A stretch of DNA of 64,000 nucleotides, from positions 10,372,001 through 10,436,000 of the forward strand of contig JAKSXM010000137.1 of the NCBI GenBank assembly GCA_022575985.1, read 5' to 3'. Positions 13,369 to 25,900 of this stretch are shown here, one piece after another. The notes beneath the pieces are model-generated. The model was given only the letters and a program-made list of their open reading frames with translations. It made no database searches and was not told the DNA's origin. The number at the start of each line of letters is the position of its first letter. Position 1 is the stretch's first letter. A program made the position numbers and the translations under genes. Source of the stretch: Anagrus nilaparvatae. Taxonomy: Eukaryota; Arthropoda; Insecta; Hymenoptera; Mymaridae.

Positions 13369-13430
13369 ATATGCGAGGATCTACGATAGATCAACCAAAA
13401 TGGTAAATAAAATAAAAAAATTTTATTATA

Positions 13431-13857
13431 CACTGTAAAAAGTAACTTCCTTATATTAACAAAAAAATTAGAACATTTTCGAAAAATTAGTAAATTTTCG
13501 AAAAAATTTGTAAATATTCGAAAAAAATCGTATAAATTTACTAAATTTAGTATATTATCGAAAAATTCGAGTATTCTCGATTTTTTTTGTGAATTCGCAA
13601 TAAAAATTGATAATTTCCAATTTTTTTTCGAAAATTTACAAAAAATAGTTGTAAATTTCCGAAAAATAGTTGTGAATTTACAAATTTTTTCGTATATTCA
13701 CAAAAAAAATCGAAAATTCTCGAATTTTTCGATAATATACTAAATTTCGTAAATTTACAATTTTTTTCGAATATTTACAAATTTTTTTGAAAATTTACTA
13801 ATTTTTTGAATATGTTCTAATTTTTTTGTTAATATAAGGAAGTTACTTTTTACAGTG
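13431..13857. mobile_element. Palindromic MITE of the CACTGTAAAAAG family, copy 1 (427 bp)
   Basis: The outer inverted repeats, CACTGTAAAAAGTAACTTCC and its exact reverse complement, extend inward through a low-complexity body of repeated TTCGAAAA/TTTTCGAA words, so nearly the whole element is self-complementary. TA lies directly outside both ends, consistent with a TA target-site duplication as in Tc1/mariner-type elements. No coding capacity. It starts 62 bp after the 12321-13368 foldback. Confidence 0.85.
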
Positions 13858-16800
13858 TAATTTTTGATTCCTCATTGAAACCATTGTGATAGGTAAAACT
13901 TTGACTTTTGATTTTTTGCATACAAGCACGTTTTGAGTCCCCAGGAAGCTAAAAAACCGGTTTTCAAAAAAGTCTGTATGTGAGTGTATGTATGTGTAAA
14001 TGGGGATATTCTACAACTATTATGGTATCAATACCTGATTTTTTTTCAAAAATAAGTATTAAAATAAAATTTTTAAATTTTAACTTTTAAAATGAAACTC
14101 TTTTTGCATAAACCCCATCGTATATACATTTATTAAGGAATTTTTCAATAAATATATTTGTTATATGACAGCAAGTTTTATTACACTCTACAAATAACAA
14201 ATACCAATATTAATAGAAATTTCGATACAGGTATACACACGTAAACTTGATTTACTTTTAATGGGTAATAATAATAACTCAAAAAATACTTTTGGAAAGT
14301 ACCAAATTTAAAAAAAATTCTTTTATTTAATTAATAGCTGGTATTAAATAATAAATATATATCAAAAATTTATTTGTTTTTAAAAATGAAAATTTTACGA
14401 GTTGATATTAAAAATGTGAAACTGCAGTAAATTAATGCATTCATAAATTTTAATTTTTTATTATTTTATTATATAGGCCTACTAAATTGCGATATAAAAA
14501 AAATTCTTTTTTTGTCTTGTAAAATTTAAATATCAATAAAAAATTTTACTCATGCAAAGTAAATACTACAACGAAAAGATAAAAGTGGCCTGCACAAAAT
14601 TTTATTGGATAAATAAATTAAAGAGAAATTTGTGAAATTTAATCAAATTTATGTAATTTTATTAATGAAATAAAAGGTGCAATAAGTGAAAATATATTTT
14701 TTTTATTTATATTTAAAAGTTGAAGCAGTTTTCTAAAGTCAAAATGCAAGAGACAGCAAGTTAAATTCTTCTCAGACTGAATAAAGTTAACACCGTTAGA
14801 CTATTTCTTTATTACTTCATAGAAATTTTGCCTATAGATCATCTTACAAATATTTCATGTACTAACTGTAAAAATACATTTTTTGCCTAAATTTGTTGAT
14901 ATTGTTTTTTTTAATTAACACATAAAAGTTGCGAACTCCTCATATTTAATTATGAATTCATACGTAATTTCAGGACCTACCGTAAAAATATGTAACTGTA
15001 TAGACACCGGAATTTTTACAAATATAAGATGACGAAAAAATTTATTATTTAACGAGAAATTTTAATTTAAATCAATTATCAACTATTTAGAAAGTATTTT
15101 TTTTTTTAAATAGTGGTTGTTGTTGTTTTTTTGGTTTAATTCAAAAATTTTTTTCAGCAGTATAAAATTATGAAATAAAAAAAAAATTTTTTTTTAAATG
15201 TTATTTTGTATAGAGAAAGAGAGAAAGTTTTTTTTTTATCTTAATGATTATTGTTGATTATTTATATAAAAAAATGTTACAAAATTTTATTTATCAATAA
15301 AAAACAAAAAAGTTTGTTTATTAATATAGTATTACATAATGTAAATCATAAAAAGAACGTAAGTGTACCTAATAATATAATAAAAACATGTCCTCAATTT
15401 TGGTACAAAAAATTTCTTAAAAAAAAAAAAAACTAAAACAATTTTTATGTAACCAAATTTATTGAATAATTTATAGAAATCTATAAATCTTTAGAACACA
15501 TAACTCAATGATTGCTAAAAATTGAAAAAACAATAAACAATTAAACTCTAAATTTTGCAGTCAAAATTTTGAATACTCGGACGGTAAAAATTCTTTTTTG
15601 AAATGCATTTTTATTTTTACAGCCAATAATTAGATATTAGTGTAACAACATTATACTATCAAAAGGGGTTAAAAGGCAATTCGTGTCTTGAATCCTATCC
15701 TTGCTACAAGGCACCATTAGGGTTAGGATTAGGTTACTGTAGAAAAAAGACAGTTCCTAGGACTAGTATCCAATTTTTTCTTCGATTTACCCCTAGGTTA
15801 GGGTTAAAGAAAATTAGTTACTGGACTTAGAAAATGCCTTTTTATTTAAATAACCTAAACCTAACTTTAGGAGTGCCTAAAAACTAAAATCTCTAGGTTT
15901 CTGACGAATTAAGCCATCTCGAGAATATTTTTTTTTAAACAAATTATTTTATAAAACTACAACATAGAAATTAAAAAAAAAATTATTATGTTTCAGTTAG
16001 CAAAAAATTTTTGCATTTATGTAACTGCCTATTATTATTTATACATTTTATTTCTACTTACTTTATGCACACTGCATTAGTATCCCATACATTTTCGCCA
16101 GTTTTCCCAAAAAAATATTTTTCTTAAAAATTTTTAATTTAGTCTATTAGTATTTAAGGAGCAAAGAAATCATCCCTGTACCTATTATAGTTTCCAAAAT
16201 AATTAATTGCACGCATGCTATAATTAACGCTAGCTGATACGACTATAAATTTCGGATTCGGATAATAAATTTGCAATAAAAAAGTTAAAATATATACCAT
16301 TACAGAGGACTGGAAATATGAACTAATACAAAAAATTAGCACAAAAATTATTTTTAAAATTAATTTTTTTTTATCCTGGTGAGTAATTGTTCAATTGAGC
16401 AGAAAAATTAATCAAAAAAATTTGCAACCTATCGTTAAAACAAATTTTTAACAGCTTCAGCACACAAATAAGTAGTTAATAAATAATTCAATGTAAAAAA
16501 AATGTATTAAGTACAATAAAAATATTCAAAAGGCTGAATTTTTGATTTATAAACTCCTGCACTAACACATTTACAAGAAATAGATTATAAAACAGAAAGT
16601 AAATAAATTTACATCACACTCTTTAGTAATGTAAAAAAAAAAATGATTATTACCTACTTTTTTTTTTTAAATCATAATTAATTCATAATTTTCAGTTATG
16701 ATGATCAAAATGTGCATGCGTGCGATACATTACGTATAAATTCAATATGAAAAATTACACAAGAAAATTCATTAGATGATTTTAGAATATTTTGCATAAT

Positions 16801-17148
16801 ATAATTCTTATAATAAATCTATTGTTTGTTAGTTTATAATAAAAAAAAAAAATAATTTTAACGTTGCAAAAAGAGATTGTATTTTTGAGTGGATCAAAGA
16901 AAAAAAGAAGAAAATAAAGATGAAATTACGATACGAACAGTTTAATTTTATAGTTGGAATATTAATACAGTGTAGTTTAAATAATGTTTTTTTCATGCTT
17001 TATTATACAATATTAAATTTGCTTTTAATTTAAAAAATTTTTTTATATTAATGCATACGATGATTAAGGTTATTACGTTATTATAAATTCACGTTTTATT
17101 GATCTCAATTTTATAAACAACGTTATTTTTCATTAATAATTTAATTTT
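13858..17148. other. AT-rich non-coding stretch
   Basis: No gene recognised. Around 15640-15910 the sequence is less AT-rich and contains TTAGG-like words (near 15718-15735) and repeated CCTAGG/TTAGGGTT words. It resembles an old transposon piece more than a telomeric array. The short open frames at 15251 and 16154 are A/T-run translations. Confidence 0.45.
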
Positions 17149-17201
17149 ATTCATAGTATCAACTCAAGTATAAATTTTATACTTGAGTTGATGCTATGAA
17201 T
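17149..17201. repeat. Short near-perfect hairpin (53 bp)
   Basis: ATTCATAGTATCAACTCAAG is followed after a few bases by CTTGAGTTGATGCTATGAAT, giving arms of about 24 bp with one mismatch. It could be the remnant of a small palindromic element or a hairpin-forming site. Confidence 0.7.
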
Positions 17202-17510
17202 TTTTCGAAAATTGGGCTATGATTTGATATAATATTTATTTTGGCAAAATAATATTGTCAAGGTTTTTTTTAGCAGAACTTAATTTTTTGGTCTAATTGA
17301 GAATATTATGGTTAAATTTCTATATTTGGGATTTTAAGCAGTTCAAGAAATTTTCTTCAAATATCAAACATGATCCAAAATCTACTTAGGTTTTAAAATT
17401 TTTATACTTATATAAAAATTTTTTTATTATTTGATATTGAAGCATATTCTTTAAATTAAATACCTAGCTTAGTAATTCAAGCAAAATGCTTGAAATTTCA
17501 AACCCAGTTA

Positions 17511-17694
17511 AGGCTCACACACAAACTCATGGGCACGAGCAAAGAGCACTCGAGCACGAGCAAAAGTAGTATATAGTGGGAGTTAGAATGGAGGGGCTAA
17601 AGAGGAGAAATTAAAAATATTAATCCCACTTTGTTCAATATTGCTCGTGCTCGTGTGCTTTTTTGCTCGTACCCATGAGTTTGTGTGTGAGCCT
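17511..17694. mobile_element. MITE, 184 bp, flanked by TTA
   Basis: The terminal inverted repeats are AGGCTCACACACAAACTCAT and its reverse complement, continuing inward through GGGCACGAGCAAA-type sequence (right arm TTTGCTCGTACCC). Further CTCGTGCTC/GAGCACGAG words lie inside. TTA is present at 17508-17510 and 17695-17697, a 3-bp target duplication like that of the 9645-9775 element, although the terminal sequences differ. The 67-codon minus-strand frame overlapping it (17583-17786) is not a gene. Confidence 0.85.
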
Positions 17695-18124
17695 TTAGGA
17701 TTAATTCCCCGAAGGTTATTAAAGGTCAGAATATGATTATAGCTATGTTGGTATTGATAAAATAAAGTTTGATTGTTAATTATCAAACGTTGCTTTAGAA
17801 AAATAATTGAGATAGTAGAATAGATTAAAATTTTCCTTTATTTTCCTGCACTGTAAAAAGTAACTTATATTAACAAAAAAATTGGAACATTTTCGAAAAA
17901 ATGTGTTAATATTCGAAAAAAATCTTATATTTACTAAATTTGTGAATTTACAACTTTTTTCGTAAATTCACAAAAAAAAATCAAGAATTCTCGACTTTTT
18001 GGATAATATGCTAAAAATTTAGTAAATGTACGATTTTTATGCAATATTTAAAAAATTTTTTGAAAATTCACTAATTTTTCGAAAAAATTCTATTTTTTTT
18101 GTAAATCTAACAAAGTTGCTTTTT

Positions 18125-19026
18125 TTATTATTATTATTATTATTATTCTCTTTATTTGCCTGGCAAAATATGGTACACTCTTTTACATATAAGTAGTAAA
18201 TCAATTAAAATATAATATATACAATACAAAATAAATAAATAGAAAATATAATTTATAGTTTATAAAACATAAAGTATTTGGTAAATATATCAATAGCACA
18301 AAGCATTAAACTTAATAAGTCAGAATATTCTGTCAATAAAATAATATAAAATTGGATGGTTTGTGTTAAATATCATCGGTCTTGTATAAATAATGCCTTA
18401 TACTTCTCTTAAACCGTGAATATGCATGAATGTCACGTATGCAGGGAGGGATGTTATTCCAGAAGTGGGCATATTTGATTTGGAATGAATTAATACCCCA
18501 GTCAGTTATTATGTCAGAGGGGATCTTTAAATCCTTACGAGGACCGCGTTGAGGCTTGTCCGATTTATAGGGCTCAAATAGTGACAAAAGGAATGGCGGC
18601 TCCTTCATGCGGACGAGTCTGTACATCACTAAGGATGCAAAATAGTCTGTGCGAGTGTCATAATGCATCCAATTTAATCTTCTTCTGAAAGGCGTGATAT
18701 GCTCCTTCTTGCGTAGGCCAAATATGTACCGTATGCCTACATTTGAAAGTCTCTGCAATTGCGCACGTAGACCATTGGAGGCATCTGAATAGACAACGTT
18801 GCAATAGTCTAGATGAGGAACCACAAGAGACTCTATTAGGCGCTTACGTAATAATTGTGAGTTACAGGGCTTGATGATTTTAAGACCGTAAAGTATTCTA
18901 TTTACCCTTTTGGTTATTTGATTTATATGAGGAGACCATGAAATCGTGCTATCCAGAATAACTCCCAAATTGGAAACTTGATCAACAAAAGGAACAGTAT
19001 CACCATCAGAGTTGACCGAGATCGTA
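18125..19026 (-). mobile_element. 5'-truncated non-LTR (LINE) retrotransposon insertion
   Basis: The insertion lies between two copies of GCTTTTT (18118-18124 and 19027-19033), read as its target-site duplication. On the minus strand it begins inside the reverse transcriptase reading frame, continues through about 200 codons to a stop at 18366, has a 3' untranslated part, and ends in a TAA-type microsatellite (plus-strand ATT repeats at about 18128-18148). Such simple-repeat tails instead of poly(A) occur in several LINE clades; the clade here is unresolved. It is nested in the terminal repeat of a MITE. Confidence 0.85.
18366..19026 (-). pseudogene. LINE ORF2 C-terminal fragment (end of reverse transcriptase region)
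   Basis: The frame is open across the whole insertion. Reading from the truncated end it has VSNLGVILDSTISWSPHI, then VNRILYGLKIIKPCN, LVVPHLDYCNVVYSD and LRKKEHITPFRRRLNWMHYD. This is the pattern of the region after the palm/thumb of jockey/CR1-like reverse transcriptases (LGV.LD..L.W..HI and P.LDYC.VV). The catalytic YADD box and the endonuclease are absent because of 5' truncation. The surviving part has no internal stop, which suggests a fairly recent insertion. Confidence 0.85.
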
Positions 19027-19039
19027 GCTTTTTACAGTG

Positions 19040-21429
19040 TGAATCTGTAAAATAATTATTCTTTTTAAATTTTGCTCCTATTTATATTCCATTTAACCTT
19101 TCCATATATTTTTTAGCAAAAATTCACATTTAAATAATTTTGATTTAACCTTCATTAAAAATTTGCTAATAATTAAATAATTTTTTTGTTGCCATCAAAT
19201 TACAAAATGTTGCAATATTGTAATCAATTGAAAAAAAAAAATCATGAATATTTAAAAAATTTTCTATGGTTTCTTTTTGTCACTGTACCTATTATTCTTT
19301 TAAAATAATTCTATTGTAAGAAAATTATATTACGAAATTTTCTTTAAATGCTATAATTTGATTATAAAATAATTTTAATTTTATTTCTAATTTTATTTTG
19401 GTCTTATGAAAATTTTTAATGCATTTAATTTATTTTATTTACACAAAAAGTTTATTCGTTTAAATTTATTTTACTAAAAATACCCTATAATTATGAATCC
19501 TCGCTTTCTGTTTTAAAATCCATGAAGAAAAAAAAAGCCTAACAGGTTTTAATGGCCAAAAGTCACAGTTAATTAAATTAAAGTATGGTAGCAAATTTTA
19601 AGAAGCTTTTGTACATTTTTAAGGATGTTATCTTCATAGGTTGCTTAAACTCTGTCATGTGATTCACAGATAAGAATAAATTATTTAAAATGACTTCATT
19701 AATTCCACAAGATTTCATGATACAAATATTCAGTCTCACTTCAAAAATTATTTAGTTTTAAAATCTCAAGATCTTAAATTAATACTCAAAGTAATTAACA
19801 CACTTAAAAAAATTATATAATTTTGAGAGTAGGTATATAAATGCTAAAAATTTTTTTATTGTTATTACCTAAAGTGAAAAAAATGAAAGTTTTTACAATT
19901 TTTTTTGGGAGGTCTGTTATTTAACATAATAAAACACACACACAGAAACACGTATTATAAAATAGTTTATAATTAAATTCATTGAGAGATAATTTAATAA
20001 TTTAGTAGTTCATAATATCAATGAACTATACTACTATTATAATATAATTTTCTTGCATACTAAATTATATCAGTGTATATTATTTTTTTATTATTTCACA
20101 AGGTGCAATAGTGAGAATTAGTATTTATAATAGAAAACTTGTTTCTTTTTTTAAATATATATTACAATAAATAAACTAAATCGTGTTCGATTAATCTTTT
20201 AAATCTTTAAAAAAAAATTATGACATAACTTGTATTTAAAGAATGTCATTCTTTATGTGAGTAACATTTAAAAGGTGTTTTTTTAAAAAAATTATTCACA
20301 ATTGTTTAATTTTTAATGCTATTTTTACTTATTCAATAAGTTTCGTAAATTCTTTTGTGTATTTGTAATATTTAAAAATTTATATGGAGATATTTTTTTA
20401 TTTTTTTTAATCGTTTTGGAAATTTAGGGCTGGGAAAATTTGGATTTTAGGAGTAATTTGCTAGTTCAAATTTTGAAACAAATTTTAGATCTGGTTCTTT
20501 AAGTGAACTGGTGAGTTTTATTTGCAAGTAGCTTTAAAGTTCTTAGCTAAAACAGTTGAAACTTTCTCTGGGCTACAAGCTCCCTTCTCCCATCCATCAA
20601 TCCATGTTAAAGAAACTCCTATTAGAAAATATCGTGTTTTTTTTATTAGCATGAATTCAAACTCTTATCAATGATCTTATAAACTCATACATTACAAAAA
20701 GCCTAAGATATTTAATACAGATTATTATTTGTCAAATATAACTTTTACTATCATAAAATAACAAATATTTCTTATCTCTAATAAAAAAAATGTTTTCTCT
20801 TTATGAAAAAAATGTTTTTTCATTTTTATAATCAAAAAACAATCAGTAGTATATCAAATGTACGTACCTACCTTAATAAAAAAGAAAACCCTATCATTTA
20901 TCAAATTAAAAAAAAGAGCCTTTCTCTTGGCACAAACAAAAAAAATTTATTATCCTTCATAATATACTTTATTATCTTAATAATAAATCTTTATAAACAA
21001 TATATAATAATAATTTTCGATCTAATTTGCATCTCACTGATGATTTTAAAATATAATCACACGCATTGAAATATCTGCATATTATGGCATGAAATTTTTT
21101 TTTTTTGCAATCAATTCTTGTTTGATATTGTGTTATATAATATATTATACAGGTATAATTAATTATGAAAATTATTAGTTACTTTATTTTTAACCTTATT
21201 TTATTATCTTATTTCTCATCAGGTATATGAGAAATATATACCAAGCCTTTACTTTTTAAATTGAAATAATTTTTGCTTGAGATACAGTGAATTTAAGACT
21301 TGGATTTTAATATCATCAAATGTTTATATGAGTCTGTTTTTTTACTTTTTTGATATGGTAGAAATTAATTTTTACCTGCACTGACAATATATGAAAGTTG
21401 TATTTTGATCTGCTAAATTGGGACTACTA
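19040..21429. other. AT-rich non-coding stretch
   Basis: No gene recognised. The 88-codon frame at 20803-21069 is Lys/Ile/Asn-rich translation of A/T runs. A moderately GC-richer patch near 20420-20620 shows no family. Confidence 0.5.
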
Positions 21430-21476
21430 AATTTGGGTGACCAAATCACTATGCTTATCCGGAAATAGCCTTTAAA
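21430..21476. repeat. Isolated end of a GCGCGGGTAAAC-family element
   Basis: GTGACCAAATCACTATGCTT followed by ATCCGGAAATAGCC matches the right ends of the elements at 2801-3745 and 22026-22990. The rest of the element was not found on its left, so this is a solo end or a remnant. Confidence 0.55.
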
Positions 21477-22025
21477 AACCAATGAAATTTATGTTTTATT
21501 ATGTTTTATAAAATAAATTAACTAATTTATGTCTTTTAAAAAATTTAACGATATGATGAAAATTTTAAAAATATGATTGAAAAAAAGCAGGTGAAATATT
21601 TATTTTAAAATAAAGTACTTAAGAAATATACCATAAGTTCATAAATGAAAGATGTAGATTTTTCTCAAAAATAATGATTGAAAAGTATTATTTTTAACTG
21701 TACTCATATTATTTACAAAAAAATTAATAATAATAGTTTATTAAAAAAAATATTAGAAAACTGTGAAAGTTTATAATAAACGATAAATATACTTAACACT
21801 TTGAACAAGTTTTTATTTTTTTAGCAATAAATTATTTAATAATCGTATATGGGTATGTTCAGCTAAAATCATGAGTCCGCAATTTTTTTCCGAGACCCTG
21901 AACTTAAAAATAAGGCTATTGAGTTAAGAATTTTGTGCATAAATAATGGTGGTATTCCGGCCTCTTTCCCCTTTGGTATTTCTCACCCCCTGACATTTTT
22001 CCCTTTGAATCCATATCCCCAAAGG

Positions 22026-22990
22026 AAGGCTTTTTCCGGATAAGTATGTAATTTTTTAATTTTTTAGAAAATTTCCTAGAGGGTGGACCATTTTCTAATA
22101 CCCAAAAATTCGAAATCTTCTACCGCCGTTTACCGCGCTTAAGATAGAGGGAATAAAGAAAGTCCATTTTCTGATACCGGGAAATTCAAAATCTGTTATC
22201 GCCGTTTACCCGCGCTTTTAAAACTTACTAGATAATTTTTATCTTAAGCGCGGGTAAACGGCGGTAGACGATTTCGAATTTTTGGGTATTAGAAAATGGT
22301 CCACCCTCTAGGGAATTTCCTAAAAAATTAAAAAATATAGTTATTGTGGTTCCGGCGGCCAAATTACATTTTCTAAAAAATTAAAAAATATTATTTCTTA
22401 CCCCATCAGGAGTATAAAAAAATTTAAGGATGATTCGTAAAGGTTGTTATTATTTCAATTATTTTAAATACTCTCCTTATCATCGAGCGATACAAGACAT
22501 TTTGAATATTAATTAATATTCATTATTAGTTATTTAAGGATGATATATTTTTTTATGTTAAAAAAAACCGTTTCTTTAAATCAAAAGCGCGGGTAAATGG
22601 CGGTATAAGATTTTGTTTTTTAGGGTATTAGAAAGTGATCCAGAAGATTTTCTAAAAATTTAAAAAATATGTTTTATCATCCATACAAGGCTATAAAAAA
22701 ATGGATGGGATATATTTTTATGCACAAAAAACTGATTTTCGCAAAATTCAAAACTGCATTTTGAGGTCTTAAAGGGGCTCTTAAGGCCAAAAAAAAAGAT
22801 GGGTAGGAGAAATTAAATAAAATTTTAAAAACCCTTAAAAAAAACAGTATTTCTAGGTTTTTGTGGATCTGTCGTGGTCTAGAGGTCTAATTCAAACGGG
22901 AACCAGTGAGTTATTTAATAACTATTTGGATGCTTAGATTAGGATTGATTCTGAGGGCCAAATTACTTTACTTATCCTGAAATAGCCTTT
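22026..22990. repeat. GCGCGGGTAAAC-family inverted-repeat element, copy 2
   Basis: The left end (AAGGCTTTTTCCGGATAAGT) and right end (TTACTTATCCTGAAATAGCC) are inverted repeats matching copy 1. Inside, the module with core ACCGCCGTTTACC(C)GCGC occurs at about 22121-22140, 22198-22216, 22246-22265 (inverted) and 22586-22603 (inverted, diverged). An inner palindrome spans roughly 22060-22345. No coding capacity. Confidence 0.7.
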
Positions 22991-25900
22991 TTGAATGCAT
23001 AAAGTGACGAACGAGAATAAAACCTAAAGAAAAAAATTAGATTATTGATTTCAATAAGTACTTTTTGGATAAGATTCTGACGTTTCTTAAGAAAAAATGA
23101 TGAAAAATAATTTGTGATACAATTATTGTAAACTGAGTACTTTGCTGTAAAACCGTCATAAAAACGTAAAAATTTGGTACGGCTAAAATTTGTAACAGAA
23201 ATGAATTAATTATGAATCATTATTAATCATAATACCTACATACATAACACTAACGTACAAAACAATCGTTTTTCTAATGAGAAAAATTTTTATCAGCATT
23301 AGAAATAGAAAAATAGCCCAGTTGCATAGCAAAAAAAAATTACAAATGTTTCCAAGGGGAATATAGCAAAATGATGGATCGCAGCATCTGGCATATGACT
23401 TATTCAAAATAAATTATTCTGTAGGGTATTTATTACATGTCACTCTTATAGTATAAAAGTAAAAGAGGGTGCCCCATTCTCCTAGAAAATTTGAAGTGAA
23501 ATACAAAAATTCTAAGAAAAACAACTATATAAAACAAAATATTTTAATCCATCAGACTTTCCCATATATATCCAACATTTACAATTTTCTATCATTATAC
23601 CAATAATTAACAATAAATAAAAAATATTAATAATAATAAGAAATAAATAATTGTTTTATTAAATAAAAATGTATAAAAAAATTGACGTGTAAATTTATTA
23701 CCTAAACAGAACCAATAGTTATATTACATTGTGATAATTTGTAATTATAGTATTAAAAATTATACAATGTTTTGTTTTCTAGGTATTATGTTTATAAATT
23801 TAATTATAACTTCCTGATATACTTTCTTTCTATACATTTAATTTTTTTATACGCAAGTGTACGTAATAATTATTGTATTTGTTGTATCTTATGCTTTAAT
23901 AACTTATTAAATAACAATAATATAATGTAACTTTTACGCATTTTTTAAAATTATTTTAAAGCTTAATTATTGAAAATTAGTCAACTTGTATTATGTTTGA
24001 AATTTAAATTTTTGCAGAAATTATCACATTATAGCTTTAACTAATTTTGGCGAATTAGAAGAATTAGATTTTTTGGTCAAAGATAATGAATAGTATTTAA
24101 AAAAATACTTCTTTCAAACCTGGATCGAACTTCGTTTTTTTCCCTTTTTTTGTAAAATAACATTCAAAACTTGTTAAAAAAAAGTTCATTATGTAAAATA
24201 TGATTACTGACCCTCGGGTCCATAAACCTTTGATTTTAGCAAAAATAAACCTTTCTTCCTAGCGGCTCAAAAAAACTTTTTTCACCCCATGGCGCAATCA
24301 AGAAGTAACGCGTTTTCTGCCCATTGAAAAAAAAATTATATTTGGACTATTCGGAAGCAAAAAAATGCCCCAGATCGCAGTTTATTATTTCAATTTTTGT
24401 GCTATCTAATTCATTCATTTTTATTTATTTCCTTGGCTGAAAAATGTACTAATTTCATATGTTAAAAAATGGCTTATTTAATTGAATTATTAATAAATCT
24501 TAATCAAACTATTTGTATTCAATTTTGTTCAAAAACTTTAATATTTTTTTATATAAGGACGTTTTTGAAAATTAATAGTATTTGGTCTTTTGGTGTTACT
24601 ATTACCTATAATTATTTATTGACATGCTTTTATTAGGATTCACGGTTCTTAAATGCACCAAGGATATAAAAATTTCAATTTCAATTTCAATGCATGCAAA
24701 ACTTACCTTTAAAAAAAACAATTATCAGAATCTTATCGTATAATAATAATTTTTACAATGAATACAATTAAATGATCAATATCTCAACTACATAATACAG
24801 CTGTCGTATCTTTATAAGACATAAGCAATATTTTATAATAATTTACAGTAGTCATTTTTTTAATCCTCAATCAATCAAATTTAATAAATGATAGTTAAAA
24901 ATCCTTAGAAAGTTTTTTTTTTTTTTAATTTTCTTAATCTTACAATAATAATGATAATCTTTTTTTAAGCAATTTATCATTTGATATATTAACAATAATA
25001 TTATATTTTTCTTTTATAAAAATTGTCCTAAATTTTCTAGAACCAGTGATAATAATTGATCAATAATTGTGAATATTCATTTCTTATAATTTTTTAGAAA
25101 GGTGATGAGGATTAATTATTTATAAAGATTAGCATTTCTTTTGTATATTATTATTAAATTGGCTACTGGAAATATTTTTTTAATATCCCGGTTACCGACT
25201 TTAAAAAGTTGTTTTTATATATAATATATTTATATATAAGCTACTTTTAAGATTATCAGTGATTTATAATAAAGTTATTTATTATAGTTTTTAAATTCTT
25301 TATTTTTATATTCAATTTTTTATCTTTTGGTAATTTTTTGGTTTTTTAAATTTTAAATTTTTTATTTTTTAATATAGATTTTTTGTTGTTTTCGATTCTC
25401 TCTAGCTTTAATATGGTTCATTTTTAAAGCAATAATGAATTTAGTTCTCAAAAATGACTTTTAGCTTCGATTATTAAAAGTATTCGTAAATTCTTAGACC
25501 GGAAAGTGTTGATTACCATAAAATTCCATTTGATTAGGTTCTATACTTGTAACAAATGTTCTATACTTTGTAAAATTTAAATTGATTAGTCGTGCGATTT
25601 TCTTATTCCAAATATTCTCAACCATTCATCCATTAATTTGCTCATTTTAAATTTGCAAATATAGCTTAAATTCAAAAATTTAAATATCTGTCATTTTTAA
25701 CTACTTTGCTAACAATGAATACAAAAATATTATTTTATCCATAAAGATTAGTCTGAATTAACTAAATACAAAAGACTGCTTAGATCCAGAAAAACACGAT
25801 TATATTATCTCATTGGATGCAATATAGGTATATGCACTGTGCAAAAAAAATTCTTTATTATTTCATAAAATTTAATAAGCGTATCAGATTTTGATAAAGC

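Larger units (their letters stand above)
17849..19039. mobile_element. CACTGTAAAAAG-family MITE, copy 2, split by a LINE insertion
   Basis: The left end CACTGTAAAAAGTAACTTAT and internal AACATTTTCGAAAAA words match copy 1. The right terminal repeat is broken after AGTTGCTTTTT and resumes as ACAGTG at 19034-19039. Removing the inserted LINE fragment and one duplicate would leave a host element of about 280 bp, shorter than copy 1 by internal deletion. The flanks do not show the clear TA pair seen for copy 1. Confidence 0.75.

Noticed and set aside
15715..15735. TTAGG-like words suggesting an interstitial telomere repeat
   Set aside because: Only about three imperfect units with extra bases, inside a longer degenerate segment with CCTAGG words; too few and too irregular for a telomeric array.
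18128..18148. ATT microsatellite as an independent repeat
   Set aside because: Its position at the 3' end of the LINE insertion makes it the element's tail.
20803..21069. 88-codon open frame as a gene
   Set aside because: Low-complexity Lys/Ile/Asn-rich translation in AT-rich DNA; nothing recognisable.
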